Shown: in pieces, positions 37,342 through 48,296 of the stretch
How positions within the stretch are numbered: position 1 is the stretch's first letter
How the letters are laid out: each line of letters starts with the position of its first letter
NCBI GenBank assembly: GCA_026873275.1
Contig: JANTUC010000015.1
Location: forward strand, 1 to 64,000
DNA: 64,000 nucleotides
Origin: Pseudopithomyces maydicus
Taxonomy: Eukaryota; Ascomycota; Dothideomycetes; Pleosporales; Didymosphaeriaceae
Reading direction: 5' to 3'
Position numbers and translations under genes: made by a program
Notes under the pieces: generated by a model
Told to the model about the DNA's origin: nothing
The model's input: only the letters and a program-made list of their open reading frames with translations
Database searches by the model: none

Positions 37342-38982
37342 TCATTCCATCATGCCATTCAGATCAACTGAAACACCACGCAATTCATAGCCCTCCGCAA
37401 TCGCTCGTTGCCATTCTTCCTTGACAAGCTGGAGCCTTTGCTCTGTTCTAGGAACGAATCTCGCCGCAAATGGTTTAGGCATGGTGAACCCTGCATCGAG
37501 ATAAGCGTCCTCACCCATGTTCATCTTGACTTCGACGCCGTTCAACAGTGGAGGTCGGATCTCGAAGGCCCATAGAATTCCAGCAAGCGCGATGTTGAGA
37601 GAATTCTCTGCAAGACGGGCTCCTGGACAGACACGCCTGCCGGTACTGAATGTGAAATGGTCACGCTTGCCAGGATCACTCATGGCAGCATAGTCCGCGC
37701 TATAAAGATTGTGTTCCAAATAGCGCTCCGGCATGAACTCAAACGGGTCCTTGAACCGGCGAGGATCGTAGTGGAGGAAAGCAGTATTCGCAATCAACAC
37801 AGTGCCCTTGGGAATAACATTGCCTTTGTATGTAATATCCTGATCCGTAAAATGTCGGATGCCTGGTGCCAGGATCGGGTTCAACCTAAGGGTCTCCTTG
37901 ATGCACGCGCGAATGTAGGGCAGGTCTCGCATATCACCATGATTAGGCAGACGATCTTGACCAACAACCTGCATCAATTCCTTTGCAGCTTCATCCTGGC
38001 ATCTTATGTTGTTGGCCAGGTAGAGTACAAGGGTGTTTAGTGTAGCTGCCGTTGTCTCGAACCCGGCTTCGACAATGCCGGTCGAAACCCAAGCTAAAAG
38101 CTCCTCTGTTAAACCCTGATCATACCAGGAATCCTTATCGTTGTATATCTCGCGCGCGAAGCAAGGCGGGGCCTTTCCGGACAGGACTGTTTCTTCAAAT
38201 CGCCGCCATACACCAAGTCTGAGTTTTGACAGCTGATTCGCTGCTTTCTCAGCTCTCTTTTGCCCAGGTCTCATCCACTTTGGTAGGATTGCCAGCGGAG
38301 GTAGCATATCCACGATGAAGGCGCCTGGTTTTGAGCTTTCGCGGAGAATGGCTTGACTCAGTACTGCGTTCTGTACGTCCGGATCTTCCACCGTCCGAAC
38401 GCGCCTGCCGAATGTATTTGTCATGATGATGCTGAATGAGTACCTTCTCATATGCTGGAAAAAGTTTCGCTGATTTCCATTTTCCGTGGCGAGGTCAAAG
38501 AGTAACTGTTTTGCTTCGAATTCCTGGCTTGGTATATAGGTAGCCGTCATGGGCACAGTGGTGACACGGCGTATGATCGTTCTCAAAGAGCGCCAGCGCC
38601 GTCCGTAGGGCATTGAAGGCATACGATTTCCCCTTGTTACTGTATCATGACTCATCGCCGCCGGAATCTTGGAGGACGAAACATTGGCTTGCTTTTCCAA
38701 GATTTCTCGAACTGCCTCAGGAGTATTGACTACCACCCAGTCATACCAGCCAACCCGTACTTTGAAGATGTCGCCGTATTCGAGCGCCCATTTTCGGAAA
38801 AGAGCAGGCGCTTTGGGTGGAAGTTTGTAACCCAGTCCAATTAAGGGGTATCCTCTGGGGCCAGGTATCCAATCCAGTCTTTTTGCACGTACTCTCCATA
38901 TCACGATGAGGAAAATACATGCCAAAGCGAGCGCGAAACCTGCAAGTTGGAGGGTTTGATAGATATTTAAGATCTTATCCAT
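37342..38982 (-). CDS. Cytochrome P450 monooxygenase
   Basis: An intronless 546-aa class II microsomal P450. A membrane anchor lies at residues 13-29, followed by the proline-rich hinge PGPRGYPLIG. The I-helix oxygen-binding motif is AGFETT (306-311), the ExxR pair is Glu363/Arg366 (KETLRL), the PERF block is FMPERY, and the heme-binding loop FSTGRRVCPG places the heme-ligand Cys at 452. All essential parts are present. In BLAST-style naming it would probably be called an O-methylsterigmatocystin-oxidoreductase-like P450, which is a family label and not a function. Within this cluster it could hydroxylate or oxidatively couple the aromatic polyketide. An inverted repeat TTTCGG-N7-CCGAAA lies about 300 bp upstream of its start. 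Confidence 0.95.
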   Translation of the reverse strand: MDKILNIYQTLQLAGFALALACIFLIVIWRVRAKRLDWIPGPRGYPLIGLGYKLPPKAPALFRKWALEYGDIFKVRVGWYDWVVVNTPEAVREILEKQANVSSSKIPAAMSHDTVTRGNRMPSMPYGRRWRSLRTIIRRVTTVPMTATYIPSQEFEAKQLLFDLATENGNQRNFFQHMRRYSFSIIMTNTFGRRVRTVEDPDVQNAVLSQAILRESSKPGAFIVDMLPPLAILPKWMRPGQKRAEKAANQLSKLRLGVWRRFEETVLSGKAPPCFAREIYNDKDSWYDQGLTEELLAWVSTGIVEAGFETTAATLNTLVLYLANNIRCQDEAAKELMQVVGQDRLPNHGDMRDLPYIRACIKETLRLNPILAPGIRHFTDQDITYKGNVIPKGTVLIANTAFLHYDPRRFKDPFEFMPERYLEHNLYSADYAAMSDPGKRDHFTFSTGRRVCPGARLAENSLNIALAGILWAFEIRPPLLNGVEVKMNMGEDAYLDAGFTMPKPFAARFVPRTEQRLQLVKEEWQRAIAEGYELRGVSVDLNGMME

Positions 38983-40131
38983 CGTGGGGTCTTCCTAGAC
39001 ACTGTGTGGAGCGGGAAGTCCTATAAAAATTTCCAGGTGTCCAGACCATCCACTGAGATACAAATGTCAAAAATTCAATATCTGTTTCCCTTCTTTCTCT
39101 TTGTCCCTTCTAGAAAATAATCGCTGGGCAGAACCAGTGGTATTTCCCACTAACCCTAATGTGCTTAGAACCTCATAACCAATCATCTGGCATCATCCTG
39201 CAAGTCCCTTTCTTGGCGGCGCCTTGCGGAACAACAATTCTTCTGTCAACGTGGGAAGATAAGGTTCGGGGTGTTGTAGGTAAGTTTCGGTCTACACCCG
39301 AAAGTATATCGGGGAAACAAGGACCTATGCCCGATGAGCCAATAGAATCACCGCGATAACTCCCGAGACAAACGGTTTTTGGAGCAAGATGAGCCGAAAG
39401 TTACCAATAGCAAGGTACATCACCGACAGTCCCGAACTCAAAGAGGCCTCATCTCTAGTTTCCGAACGGCGCCACAAGATCTTCGAAAGACTCTTGTCCC
39501 GAAATGGACCAGACTCGCCGGATGAATCATGACTTTGTACGGTCAGGATGTGTTGGTGCTTCTGCAAATTTCACATTATGGTTTGACTCCAAAACGCCTG
39601 AGTCGAACCTATGACCGCCTCAAACAGCAGATAATCTAAGTTTAATAATGATTATCATCCGACTTCCACTCTGTCTGTGCGTCAACCAAGCTCGATGGTC
39701 ATTTGAGTGACAGGTTGCGTTTGGCAAACAGATAGTTCCTGTCACGTGATGGGCTGGGGGCCCGAGCCTTATGGCCGGCCATTTCAACTCGACTATTATG
39801 AAGGAACATGTTAACGCAGTGAGCAGACACTTATTTATCGTTGAAGTTGGTGTAAATACAGTGAATCGCGAGTCGGGTGTAATGATCTACATCGTTAAAA
39901 GACATTGGACCCGAATTCTGTTCTAGCACCGCTCTATCTTTCATGGCAACTAGCTTCATACAATCAGAGACAAATAACGTCGAACTTCAATAAAACAGCT
40001 TTTTCTGTACAGAGCGTATTAAATTAAGACAGAGTCATCATAAGAGGACAGAGTAGCATGTTGTAAAGGACAATTCGATGTGCAGAAAGACTTCGGTTGA
40101 TATGAGGTAAAGTATGACAATTTAGTAATGA
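38983..40131. promoter_or_regulatory. P450 upstream region with a CGG-N7-CCG inverted repeat
   Basis: A 1.15-kb spacer containing no supported gene. TTTCGG TCTACAC CCGAAA at 39,285-39,303 is a perfect inverted repeat of the everted/inverted CGG type bound by dimeric Zn2Cys6 factors. A second TTCGGGGTGT copy at about 39,265 can also pair with ACACCCGAA. A TCACGTGA palindrome lies at 39,742-39,749. These are candidate sites only. Confidence 0.4.
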
Positions 40132-41821
40132 CTAGTCCGTGCTAGCAGGTACAATTGGGAACCATTTGTTCCATACCATATCCGGATCGTATTTTGCTTT
40201 TAACTGCTGGAGCCTTTGCAAGTTTGGTCCGAACACCTTTTTGGACTTTCCCTCTCCTCCTTCCGATAAATTGGGATATATGGCCGTGTAATCTCTATGT
40301 GTGGGCATCTGAGCCTTTTTCTTCATCATTGCCTCACGGACGAAGCTTGTGATTCCCACGAGCTCTCGACTCATGATGGCATCTAATTCGGGGTCATCGT
40401 ATTGAAGTTCTGGAATCAACCATGCCGTATCGTATCGCCCTGAATAAGCCATCCTATCAACCGGGACAGCCGCAACTTTCTTGTAACTGCGCAAGTCAAG
40501 GACGCATTTCGCAGGTGCAAGACGCGCGGGGTACTGCTCAACGACATTGCGGAAGCGCTGAAAGGTCTCAAGAAGGAAATCCTGGTCTAGTGGGTAGTCT
40601 AAATGGGCGCTGGTGACAGAGTAGCGGTCGAATCCAGGGAAATTGACATGTGGTGGAATATCAGTGGTGCTTGGAAAACGACACATCCCACCGATGCAGT
40701 GCGTCGGTCCCAGATCATATAGCGGGGCTGCTAGTTGCCTTGCTTTATCCTCGGGCCCGTTGTAGAATACTCGGAAAACGGGGGTGAGAACGGACGATCC
40801 TGGGGGTGTGAGGTACATCATCATGACGCCGAATCTCCCATCTCCCAAGCAGATATCGTGGATTTGGTTAACTATTGACAGGCAGTCCTTCAATTGCTCA
40901 GGACTAAAGAAAACCGTGTCCCTGGGTTTGTCAGCGATGTTTCTCCGGACATGAAATGAGATGCGTACGCGAAGACATCGCCTATAGCGTGCACCCGGTA
41001 GGTGAATTCAGCCACGATGCCAAAATTGGGGCCACCACCCCGGATCGCCCAGAATAGATCAGTGTTCTCTTTCTCCGATGCAGTCACAGCTTTGCCACTT
41101 GCTAGAATCACGCGTGCGGCGAGTAAATTGTCCGCCGTAGTGCCATGCGTTCCTGTTAAGAAGCCTACGCCACCTCCCAGGGTTAGACCACCAATACCTT
41201 AGACTTGTCAACTCATACTGTTTCGTAAGAATAAACGGGTTTATTCCCTACCTGTTTCATTGATGTTTCCAAAAGTCGCAGAGACCCCCTCCGCGTCACA
41301 TGGCAATTCTACATCGCGGGCAGTGCATCCGCCTTGGGCCGTGACAGTCATAGCTGATTTATCAACAAAGACTTTCCGCATTTTGCATAAATCTAAGGTC
41401 TTTGTTAGAAATGGCCAATAATCGAATACCAAACGCCGTACCTATAACCATGCCAGTTGTTGAGCTTGCTCCGTGGTATGAATGTCGTCCACCCGTAATC
41501 GCGACATCAATATTGTGCTTCGTCACAAATTTCACACAGGCAACGATGTCATCCTCATCTCTAACGTAGGCAATGATGTTCTTGAAAAGGAATCATGCAT
41601 TAGCATCTGTATCCGAACACACGAATCCCATCCCTTCAGTCTGGACAAGCACTCACAGCTGGCTTGTTGCACACAGCATTCCATCTTTTTACTGCAGCAT
41701 AGTAATCCGCACTAGATGCTTCATTTTTCAACACTATGGTTCCTTTGACAGCATTCTTGAGTTCGTTGAGCTCTTCGTACGATAGATGGGAGCCATCGTT
41801 GATTTGTTGAATGGAACCCAT
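40132..41821 (-). CDS. FAD-dependent oxidoreductase, berberine-bridge-enzyme family
   Basis: Five exons on the minus strand (41,821-41,657, 41,580-41,442, 41,392-41,252, 41,197-40,969, 40,921-40,132) give 487 aa. The introns are 47-76 bp, all GT...AG, and all restore frame. The PCMH-type FAD domain contains TGGRHSYHGAS, where His88 is the expected covalent FAD attachment. It continues GIGGLTLGGGVGFLTG and LFWAIRGGGPNFGIV. The C-terminal BBE segment is LKAKYDPDMVWNKW. The second (cysteinyl) attachment of bicovalent members is not apparent, because no Cys stands at the expected place. There is no signal peptide, so it probably acts in the cytosol or a vesicle. Such enzymes oxidise alcohols or close rings by two-electron oxidation. 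It shares orientation with the P450 and MFS genes, and probably acts late in the pathway. Confidence 0.92.
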
Positions 41822-42827
41822 TGGGGGCTAAACTGTGCTGGACTCGTAGTATCTGTTCTATGGGAGTTTGTGCGTTCATATCGTCCGAGTTATTTCGAAT
41901 CGGCAATAACGGAGACAACATAAGTCCGGCCAGCTGAGTGATATCGATGATAAGGTTTTGGGTTACGTCGGGGCCCGGTCGTGACGTGTATCTCTACAAG
42001 GGTGTCCGATGCATCGGTGGGACCCGGAAGATAGGACATGTATCACAAGCTTTCTACCCGTGAGAATCTGGTTGGTTTAAACGAATCATCCGAAGAAGCG
42101 TCCGCCTGAGGCCCAAACCGGGACATCTTCGATGCACAGAGAAACAACTAGTAAATTAGCGACAGCTCATCGCCTTACTACTACGTCGGTCTGCATCATG
42201 TGTAATTGGAACGCGCAATTTGGAACTGACACCCATGACTGATCGTATCCGGGATCAGTTTCTGTTGGAACTCCGTCACCTTCTTCGGATGGTCAAAGTG
42301 GCCGATTCGTGCATACAATGGTCATGGCATTGCAAACGGTTTTTCGTGTTCCCTGAAAACCAGAAGCTTTGTTTTGTCGTTGATTCTTGACAGCATACCT
42401 ATTGATATTTTTGGGGATTCCTAGAGTATGGTTGAACTAGAATTATGGAGATGCTTCTTCAGTCTCTAGATACATTTACGTTCACCCTTGTGTCGCATAG
42501 AAAATACTTTATATGATTGATACATTATATTCATTTGTAGAATAGACAATGCAACGATTCACAAGATTATTTATGTAATCACAGCGTTCTTTCATGATAG
42601 AGTATAAATTTTACATAGGCGTCACGAGAGTGGAACATCTGATATCAATGCGATTAATTTACAAAGTTGGGTTTACCGACTATCTGCAGATAAGACATTG
42701 CTAACCCGACATTCAAACCCAACAACAATTCTCCATTCCGAACAATTATTGTACCTAATTAACGCTTGTAAAATCATCGGTATTTTGTTGAACCTCGCTC
42801 TTGATAAACTCCCATTGGGAGCCAAGG
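41822..42827. promoter_or_regulatory. FAD-oxidase promoter and MFS 3' region
   Basis: A 1-kb spacer without a gene. CCGA (41,885-41,888) and TCGG (41,900-41,903) form an inverted pair 64 bp upstream of the FAD-oxidase start, again of a type read by zinc-cluster regulators. The right half is AT-rich 3' flank of the MFS gene. Confidence 0.35.
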
Positions 42828-44802
42828 CTACATAGCTGCTCCAGTCGGAATAAAAAGCTGTATGATAGTTAGCATCGACAGGATCGCGAACAAGCAGTCT
42901 TTACGAACCTTTTCAAACGGCATCAATGGCACCAAACAGATGGTTAGAGCCGCACCCGTCATAGCCAAAATATAGGTCAGGCTGATACCATGACTAATAG
43001 CGTCCAAAGCAGCTTTTCGGGTGCTTGGGTCAAAGGTTCGAAACAATGCGGAGCCTGCACCACTGAGAGCGCCTTGAACTTCGGACCTCGGTGCAGACGG
43101 TGCAACAGCCAGAATTCCTTCCGTTGCTTTATTCAAAAACAGAGAGTTTCCAATAGCAAGGGCAATTGTAGCACCAGCAAGCTGTCCAAGCGCAATGAAC
43201 CCGACCGCCCACGGAATCTCATGGGGCTTGGATTTGGCCTGAGCGACAGCAAAGCTTGCCTGAGCGTACATACCGCCTCCAATACCCAATAAGACCAGGT
43301 AACCATATATATTCCCGCTTGACGTGTCTGCCTTAACGGTATAGAGTAGCGAGCTTCCAATAAGGGCAAAAGCGCCACCAGCAAGATACCAAGGGGTGTA
43401 ATATCCATATTTAGACATTAGCGCACCGTTCATAATAACGGCAAAGACCAATGGACAGACGAGGGGTAGCAGCCGCACGCCTGCTTGTATCGCTGAGTCA
43501 TCCCGGATGAACTGGAAGTAAAGCGGCACGAAGTAGATAGGCGGGAGGAATAAGCTGCTAGCGGCGGAAGCCTGCATAAAGAGGACGATGTGAATTTTGC
43601 TCTTGAGGAAATGGCACGGAAAAGTTCGATCTTCCTCAGTCGTCAAGAAACAATAAGACTGTTGGATGCCGAAAATGATGAAAAGGACACCAGAAACTAC
43701 GAAGCAAGCGATGATTCGACTGTCATTCCAAGGATAGATGGTGCCGCCGGAGTTGATCGCAAGGACTCCCGCGACGCTGGCACCGAGCATGAGGATAGTG
43801 CCGAGATAGTCAAGTTTGGAACAGCGTTGTTTAAGTGGCGTTCCGGGCTGAGGGTCATGAGATGGAATAACGAAAAAGTACGCGGGAGCGGCCACGGCCG
43901 CGACGAAGACTAGAAAAGACTTTAGCAAGTGCCTGGGACTAGCTGACACCGAAGTACTACTCACGATTGAGATAAAAAGCCCAACGCCAGCCAACTTTGC
44001 TTACTGCGAAAGCACCTCCAACAATCTGAACAGAAAATCTTGTCAGCGCATCCCAGCTGGAAGAAAAGCTGAATTTCAATCAGTTGTACTTACCGGTCCC
44101 AATACTGTCCCAATTCCCCATACCAGGCCCGTCATACCAATATACGTCGGTCTCTCCTGCTCTGTGGTGTTAACAGCCAGCAAAGTCATCACACCGATAT
44201 ATCTTCAATGGTTAGTATACGAAGAGAATAGGAGTTGATAGATCTTACAGTCCAGCTCCGCCTATACCTGCCAGCACACGCCCACCGATCATAGCGTTCA
44301 TAGTAGGAGCCGCGCCACAGAGAGCGGAACCGACCTCGAAGATGAATACACATAGCAAATAAAGCCATTTCGCGTTGAACTGCGTGTAGATCTTGCCCCT
44401 AGGAGATAACCATGATAGTTAGGAACACAGTCGACAATTTCATCATGTGGGAGGGCATATCTGCACATACCAAATTGAATTTGTCGCGACGCAAGCCACG
44501 AGGAAAGCAACCGATAGCCAAGGTAGCTTTTGTATCTCTCCGAGCGCCTTGACGATGTCGGGCTGGATGTCGGCGACAATTGTGTTGTCAAGCGAGTAGA
44601 GAAACACGGAAGAGAGAACGGAAGTGACCATTACCACCCATCGGACACCCGTGATTTGGCGTCCATGCTGGGATGGCTGCTCTGTGGACAGGTCCTCGTC
44701 CTTCTCATTGGTCGAAGAGGATGAGTGATTGGGAAACGTCTCTTTAGACGTATCGTTATAGCCGTTTTCGCTCGGCTTTTCTGCTGATGTGTCGTGTTGC
44801 AT
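42828..44802 (-). CDS. MFS efflux transporter, 14-TM DHA family
   Basis: Five exons on the minus strand (44,802-44,471, 44,398-44,249, 44,202-44,094, 44,025-43,965, 43,909-42,828) give 577 aa. The four introns of 46-72 bp have standard donors (GTATGT, GTAAGA, GTAAGT, GTGAGT) and restore frame. A hydrophilic, Ser/Glu-rich N-tail of about 55 residues precedes TM1. TM1 carries LDNTIVADIQPDI, typical of drug/proton antiporters of the 14-TM branch. GGRVLAGIGGAG and a VLGPIVGG motif C (antiporter signature) follow. Aflatoxin-type clusters use such proteins (AflT-like) for export or self-protection, and that role is inferred here. It is divergent from the MDR oxidoreductase gene, sharing a 595-bp promoter with an AflR-like site. 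Confidence 0.94.
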
Positions 44803-45397
44803 TCTGCCTGGCGCTGGCTGTGCAACGGATCGAAAATGCCCAGGTGCTTTGTAGAATGGCAGGTATGTTCAGGTCCGGAAAACGCTAGGTGGATTTGCTA
44901 CCTATAAGACAAACATTCGGGTGGGTCAGGCTGCGGGACGGGCCATGGGCTGCAAGGTTAAAGTGGCTTTAAGCACGCGGGTGAAGTAAAGCCTATCAGG
45001 GTTGGCGGCCGCCCTCCCTTGCAGCCTCGCCGCAGCCACGCAGATCCTGAGACCCAACAGCATGTTCGCCAATCGAATCTCACATCCATGTACGAAGGTA
45101 CGAAACCGGAGTTAAGAAAATTGGCAATCTTACGGGGTTAAAAGCTTCCAAGGATTAACGCCCTGTGAGTGCTCGTTCCACTTTCCCGTTGTGCGTTCGC
45201 GAAGATGACCCGATTCAATCACACGAGTCGCAAAGTAAACACAAACTCTATCAAAACCCGAATGATGTTATCTGGAGGTGATGTGATTCACCGGTTCCGA
45301 CACGGTCCCAATCATCGACAAGCTCTAACTTACTCGAGTATTTATCACATCCGTGCTCCTGTTCTGCTCCCACCAAAATTACAGCATTAACTTTGCA
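44803..45397. promoter_or_regulatory. Divergent promoter with a TCG-N5-CGA site
   Basis: A 595-bp shared upstream region of the MFS exporter and the MDR oxidoreductase. TCGCCAATCGA at 45,066-45,076 matches the published AflR consensus TCG-N5-CGA exactly, nearly midway between the two genes. A GC-rich block (GGCGGCCGCC near 45,004) precedes it. A match of six fixed bases is expected about once in 4 kb by chance, so this is suggestive only. Confidence 0.5.
45066..45076. promoter_or_regulatory. Candidate AflR-type operator TCGCCAATCGA
   Basis: An exact match to TCG-N5-CGA, palindromic in its outer triplets. It lies in the promoter shared by two cluster genes, and the cluster encodes an AflR-type zinc-cluster protein. 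I did not find the motif in the PKS/O-methyltransferase promoter. Confidence 0.4.
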
Positions 45398-46453
45398 ATG
45401 GCACCAGAAACACTTCCACAATCCATGAAAGCATGGCAATTTACCAACGCCTCGCCCACCATGGAAGAAAACCTGCGGCTCAATGATAGCGCGCCGCTCC
45501 CCGATGGTGCGACCTCACTCAAGCCGAATCAAGTGCTGATCAACGTCCATGTCTCAGCCGTCAACCCTGTTGACTTCAAATTCGCCGAAGCTCCTTACAT
45601 TGGTCGCTTTCTCACAGGGCGCCCTGCGACTCCTGGAATGGACTTCGCGGGTCGAGTTGCTGCCATCGGAAGTGGTGATCAAAACACCATTGGAGAATTG
45701 AAAGTTGGGGATCTTGTATACGGGCGACTCTCTATACCACAGAAATTCGGAACAATGGCAGAATACACCATTGCTGACCGCGCAGCTTGTCTGCCAATTC
45801 CGCCAGGCATGGACATGATTGAAGCTGCAGCCACACCCTCCGTGGGATTGACGGCCTTTCAAATGATTGAAAAGCTTGGCGACGGTGCAGGAAGAAATCT
45901 GTTCATCAATGGTGGAAGTGGTGGATGCGGAATTTTCGGTATTCAAATTGCTAAAGCAAAGGGATGGCACGTTACTACGACGTGCTCCACGCCGAACGTA
46001 CAACTCTGCAAGGACCTTGGCGCAGACATCGTGATTGACTACAAGACCCAAGACGTGGTCAAGACTCTGATTGATGGGCAGCCTATGGATTTTGTCATCG
46101 ACAATGTTGGTGAGCCCAGGGATCTCTACTGGAAAATGCCTTCCTTTTCTACTCCTAAAGCTCCCTATGTGCAGGTCGGCGGACGCGATGTCGATATTTT
46201 CTTCGTATTGGAAAATTTCTACAAACGGTACTGGCCAAGCTGGCTAGGAGGCGGTCAAAGACCCTGGGAGTTTAATCATTTGGTTAACAAAGCCGAAGAT
46301 TTTGCCAAGCTGGGACAGTTGATTCAGGAGAAGAAGGTGCGAGTTATAATTGACGAGGTGATCGAGTTGGATGACGGAGGACCAGTCAGAGCGTACGCAA
46401 AATTAAGAACCCAAAGAGCGAGAGGGAAGATTGTCGTGAAGCTTTGGAAATAG
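45398..46453 (+). CDS. MDR-family NAD(P)H oxidoreductase (quinone-reductase / RTN4IP1-like)
   Basis: Single exon of 351 aa starting MAPETLPQSMKAW. An in-frame Met at 45,353 would add 15 residues but has a poorer context. The GroES-like domain has SAVNPVDFK and PGMDFAGRV, and the Rossmann domain has the nucleotide loop GGSGGCGIFGIQIAKAKG. The catalytic and structural zinc ligands of true alcohol dehydrogenases are missing, so it belongs to the zinc-free quinone oxidoreductase/enoyl reductase branch. It probably reduces an enone, quinone or carbonyl of the polyketide. In the fusarubin cluster of Fusarium a related dehydrogenase gene sits beside the PKS, which is the basis for assigning it to this pathway. 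Confidence 0.92.
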   Translation: MAPETLPQSMKAWQFTNASPTMEENLRLNDSAPLPDGATSLKPNQVLINVHVSAVNPVDFKFAEAPYIGRFLTGRPATPGMDFAGRVAAIGSGDQNTIGELKVGDLVYGRLSIPQKFGTMAEYTIADRAACLPIPPGMDMIEAAATPSVGLTAFQMIEKLGDGAGRNLFINGGSGGCGIFGIQIAKAKGWHVTTTCSTPNVQLCKDLGADIVIDYKTQDVVKTLIDGQPMDFVIDNVGEPRDLYWKMPSFSTPKAPYVQVGGRDVDIFFVLENFYKRYWPSWLGGGQRPWEFNHLVNKAEDFAKLGQLIQEKKVRVIIDEVIELDDGGPVRAYAKLRTQRARGKIVVKLWK

Positions 46454-46827
46454 GCTTTCCAAGCTGCAGATCAGCCTCGTTATCCTGAGCTGAACGTGGG
46501 TCTAGTGACGTGGTAGATCAATATCCACCAATAGATATGTCTCGAAATCTTTATATTTCTCTACACCATATCCTCACGTACAGATGCACTGCAATCAACG
46601 ACAGTTCGGATTTTACCATGAAGATCTCGGACATAATTTAAGATCGATGATTGTACAATATGCGAAACCACGTAGGTACTGTACGATGACCAACTGACAT
46701 CATTCTGAAAACAGCTTTTCGGCGGTACCAGAGTGCTGGGACAGCGAGGTTGCAAATAAGATAGAAAGTCACCCACTTATTATTCTCTCGGAGAATCACC
46801 TCATTTCAGAGAACATCTTTATCACTC
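46454..46827. promoter_or_regulatory. Spacer and SDR promoter
   Basis: 374 bp between the MDR stop and the SDR start in the same orientation. It is pyrimidine-rich just upstream of the SDR and has no motif I can name. Confidence 0.4.
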
Positions 46828-47873
46828 ATGCCATCTTTCTTGATAACCGGAGTGGCGAGGGGCTTAGGGGTAAGTAGATATAAAAACGGTTGACCTTCGT
46901 ATTTTCGACTCGTATCTGAACTCAAATTTAGTGGGCATTTCTCGACCAGCTATCAAGCGACCCGTGCAACACCGTAATTGGCATTGTTCGAAACAAGACA
47001 GCCACCCAAACTAGAGTTTCGCAAGAATTGAACAACAGACCCAACGTGCATATCATTGAAGCCGAAATCACCGACTATCATGCTTTACAGGTACTCTACA
47101 TGTGACCGCAAATAGGCGGTTGGCCACTAACGTCCTTCCCTCAAGAACGCCGCTGCCGAGGTTGGCGCAACGACAGGCGGAAAGTTGGATTACCTAATCG
47201 CAAATGCAGCTTACATCCCGGAAGATATTGCATTCGACGGACTTGAAGACTTGTGAGTTCTGCCTATTATCAATAAACTGACCTAATCCCGTGACTCCTT
47301 AATCAGAGGTGCAGACCCTACCGCTATGTCCATTCAATTCCGTAAGCTCATGGACACCAATGTATTGGCAAACATTCATCTGTACAACCTATTCCTGCCG
47401 TTGATTCTTAAGGGGGACGCGAAGAAAGTCGTCGCCATATCCAGCATGACCGCCGACATTGACCTTGTCAAAGATTATGATTTGGCTAACTTTGCCCCAT
47501 ACTCAGCAAGCAAAGCTGCGATGAATCTGATCACCGCTAAATTCAGCGCAGAGTATAAGGAGCGGGGGTGTTGTTTCTTAGTGTTTGCCCGGGGATTGTA
47601 GATACAGGTTATTTCAAAGAACGTATGTGTTCCTTCTGTATTCTCACAACATCCAGAGCTTTAAACTGATCATTCCCTGAAGCAACTCCCGAACAGTTGG
47701 AGGCTATGCAGAAGATGATGATCAAGTGCGCAGCATTTGCGCCAGAGTTCAAGGGGCCGGAAACACCACTGAATGCGGCAAAGGCAGTTCTTTCGGTTTT
47801 GAAAAATTGCAGCGTTGAGAGCGGGCACGGCGGTGCTTTTCTCTCGCACTATGGCAACAAGACGTGGTTGTAA
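46828..47873 (+). pseudogene. Short-chain dehydrogenase/reductase, frame broken at a G run
   Basis: Five exons (46,828-46,869, 46,932-47,090, 47,146-47,252, 47,307-47,622, 47,683-47,873) rebuild an SDR of about 271 aa. The cofactor motif is TGVARGLG (TGxxxGxG), with NAA as the structural Asn block, SSM for the catalytic Ser, YSASK for the catalytic Tyr/Lys, and CPGIVDTGYF after the active site. The family is that of the AflE/StcE-type ketoreductases. In exon 4 the frame closes in a TAG soon after YKERG. Family sequence resumes in the next frame right after a run of five G at 47,564-47,568, where a sixth would keep the frame. As written, the protein would lose its last third. Whether this is a true mutation or a base-call error is undecided. 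The gene lies between the MDR gene and the PKS. Confidence 0.85.
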
Positions 47874-48296
47874 TTCGAATAGATGACTGCATTCCCAAAA
47901 GGTTGCTTGGATATAGTCGCGAGTGAACTTTGAGAATTCTAATTTTTGATTACCTTATGTCTGTCAAATATCGTCGTGGGAACCTAGTCAAACTATTCTG
48001 ACTACCGTCAACGGTGAACTCAACACGACAATTTCATCTAGCAAAGAATCATTAGGAAAGTAGAGAAACCATGTAGCCATATTTTTCTAACGAGATATAT
48101 TCATTGGAGAGTATAGACTCGTCTCTTGCTCCCTACCACTGTCTAGTAAGCATAAATAACCTGCGCACAACTGAGGTACCAAAAGACTCTGGCCCATATT
48201 GTATGTAGGTTAATACTTCTAATCTCCTAGGCCAGACCTAACTCCCTAACGCTACATTACCCGTCTATACTACGTATTTGAAAAGCCAACCCTAAA
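47874..48296. terminator. Convergent 3' flanks of SDR and PKS
   Basis: 423 bp between the converging ends of the SDR (plus) and the PKS (minus). It is AT-rich with several ATATATT and AATAAA-like words, as expected for two opposed 3' UTRs. No gene was seen. Confidence 0.4.

Noticed and set aside
39325..39567. 80-aa minus-strand frame upstream of the P450
   Set aside because: Falls in a promoter-like spacer with no family motif or intron evidence.
40930..40970. Apparent frameshift in the FAD oxidase
   Set aside because: A 47-bp intron (donor GTACGC, branch CTGAC, acceptor CCCAG, 40,922-40,968) joins the frames exactly and gives a better match to the family.
46561..46776. 71-aa minus-strand frame between the MDR and SDR genes
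   Set aside because: No motif, and it overlaps the SDR promoter; likely accidental.
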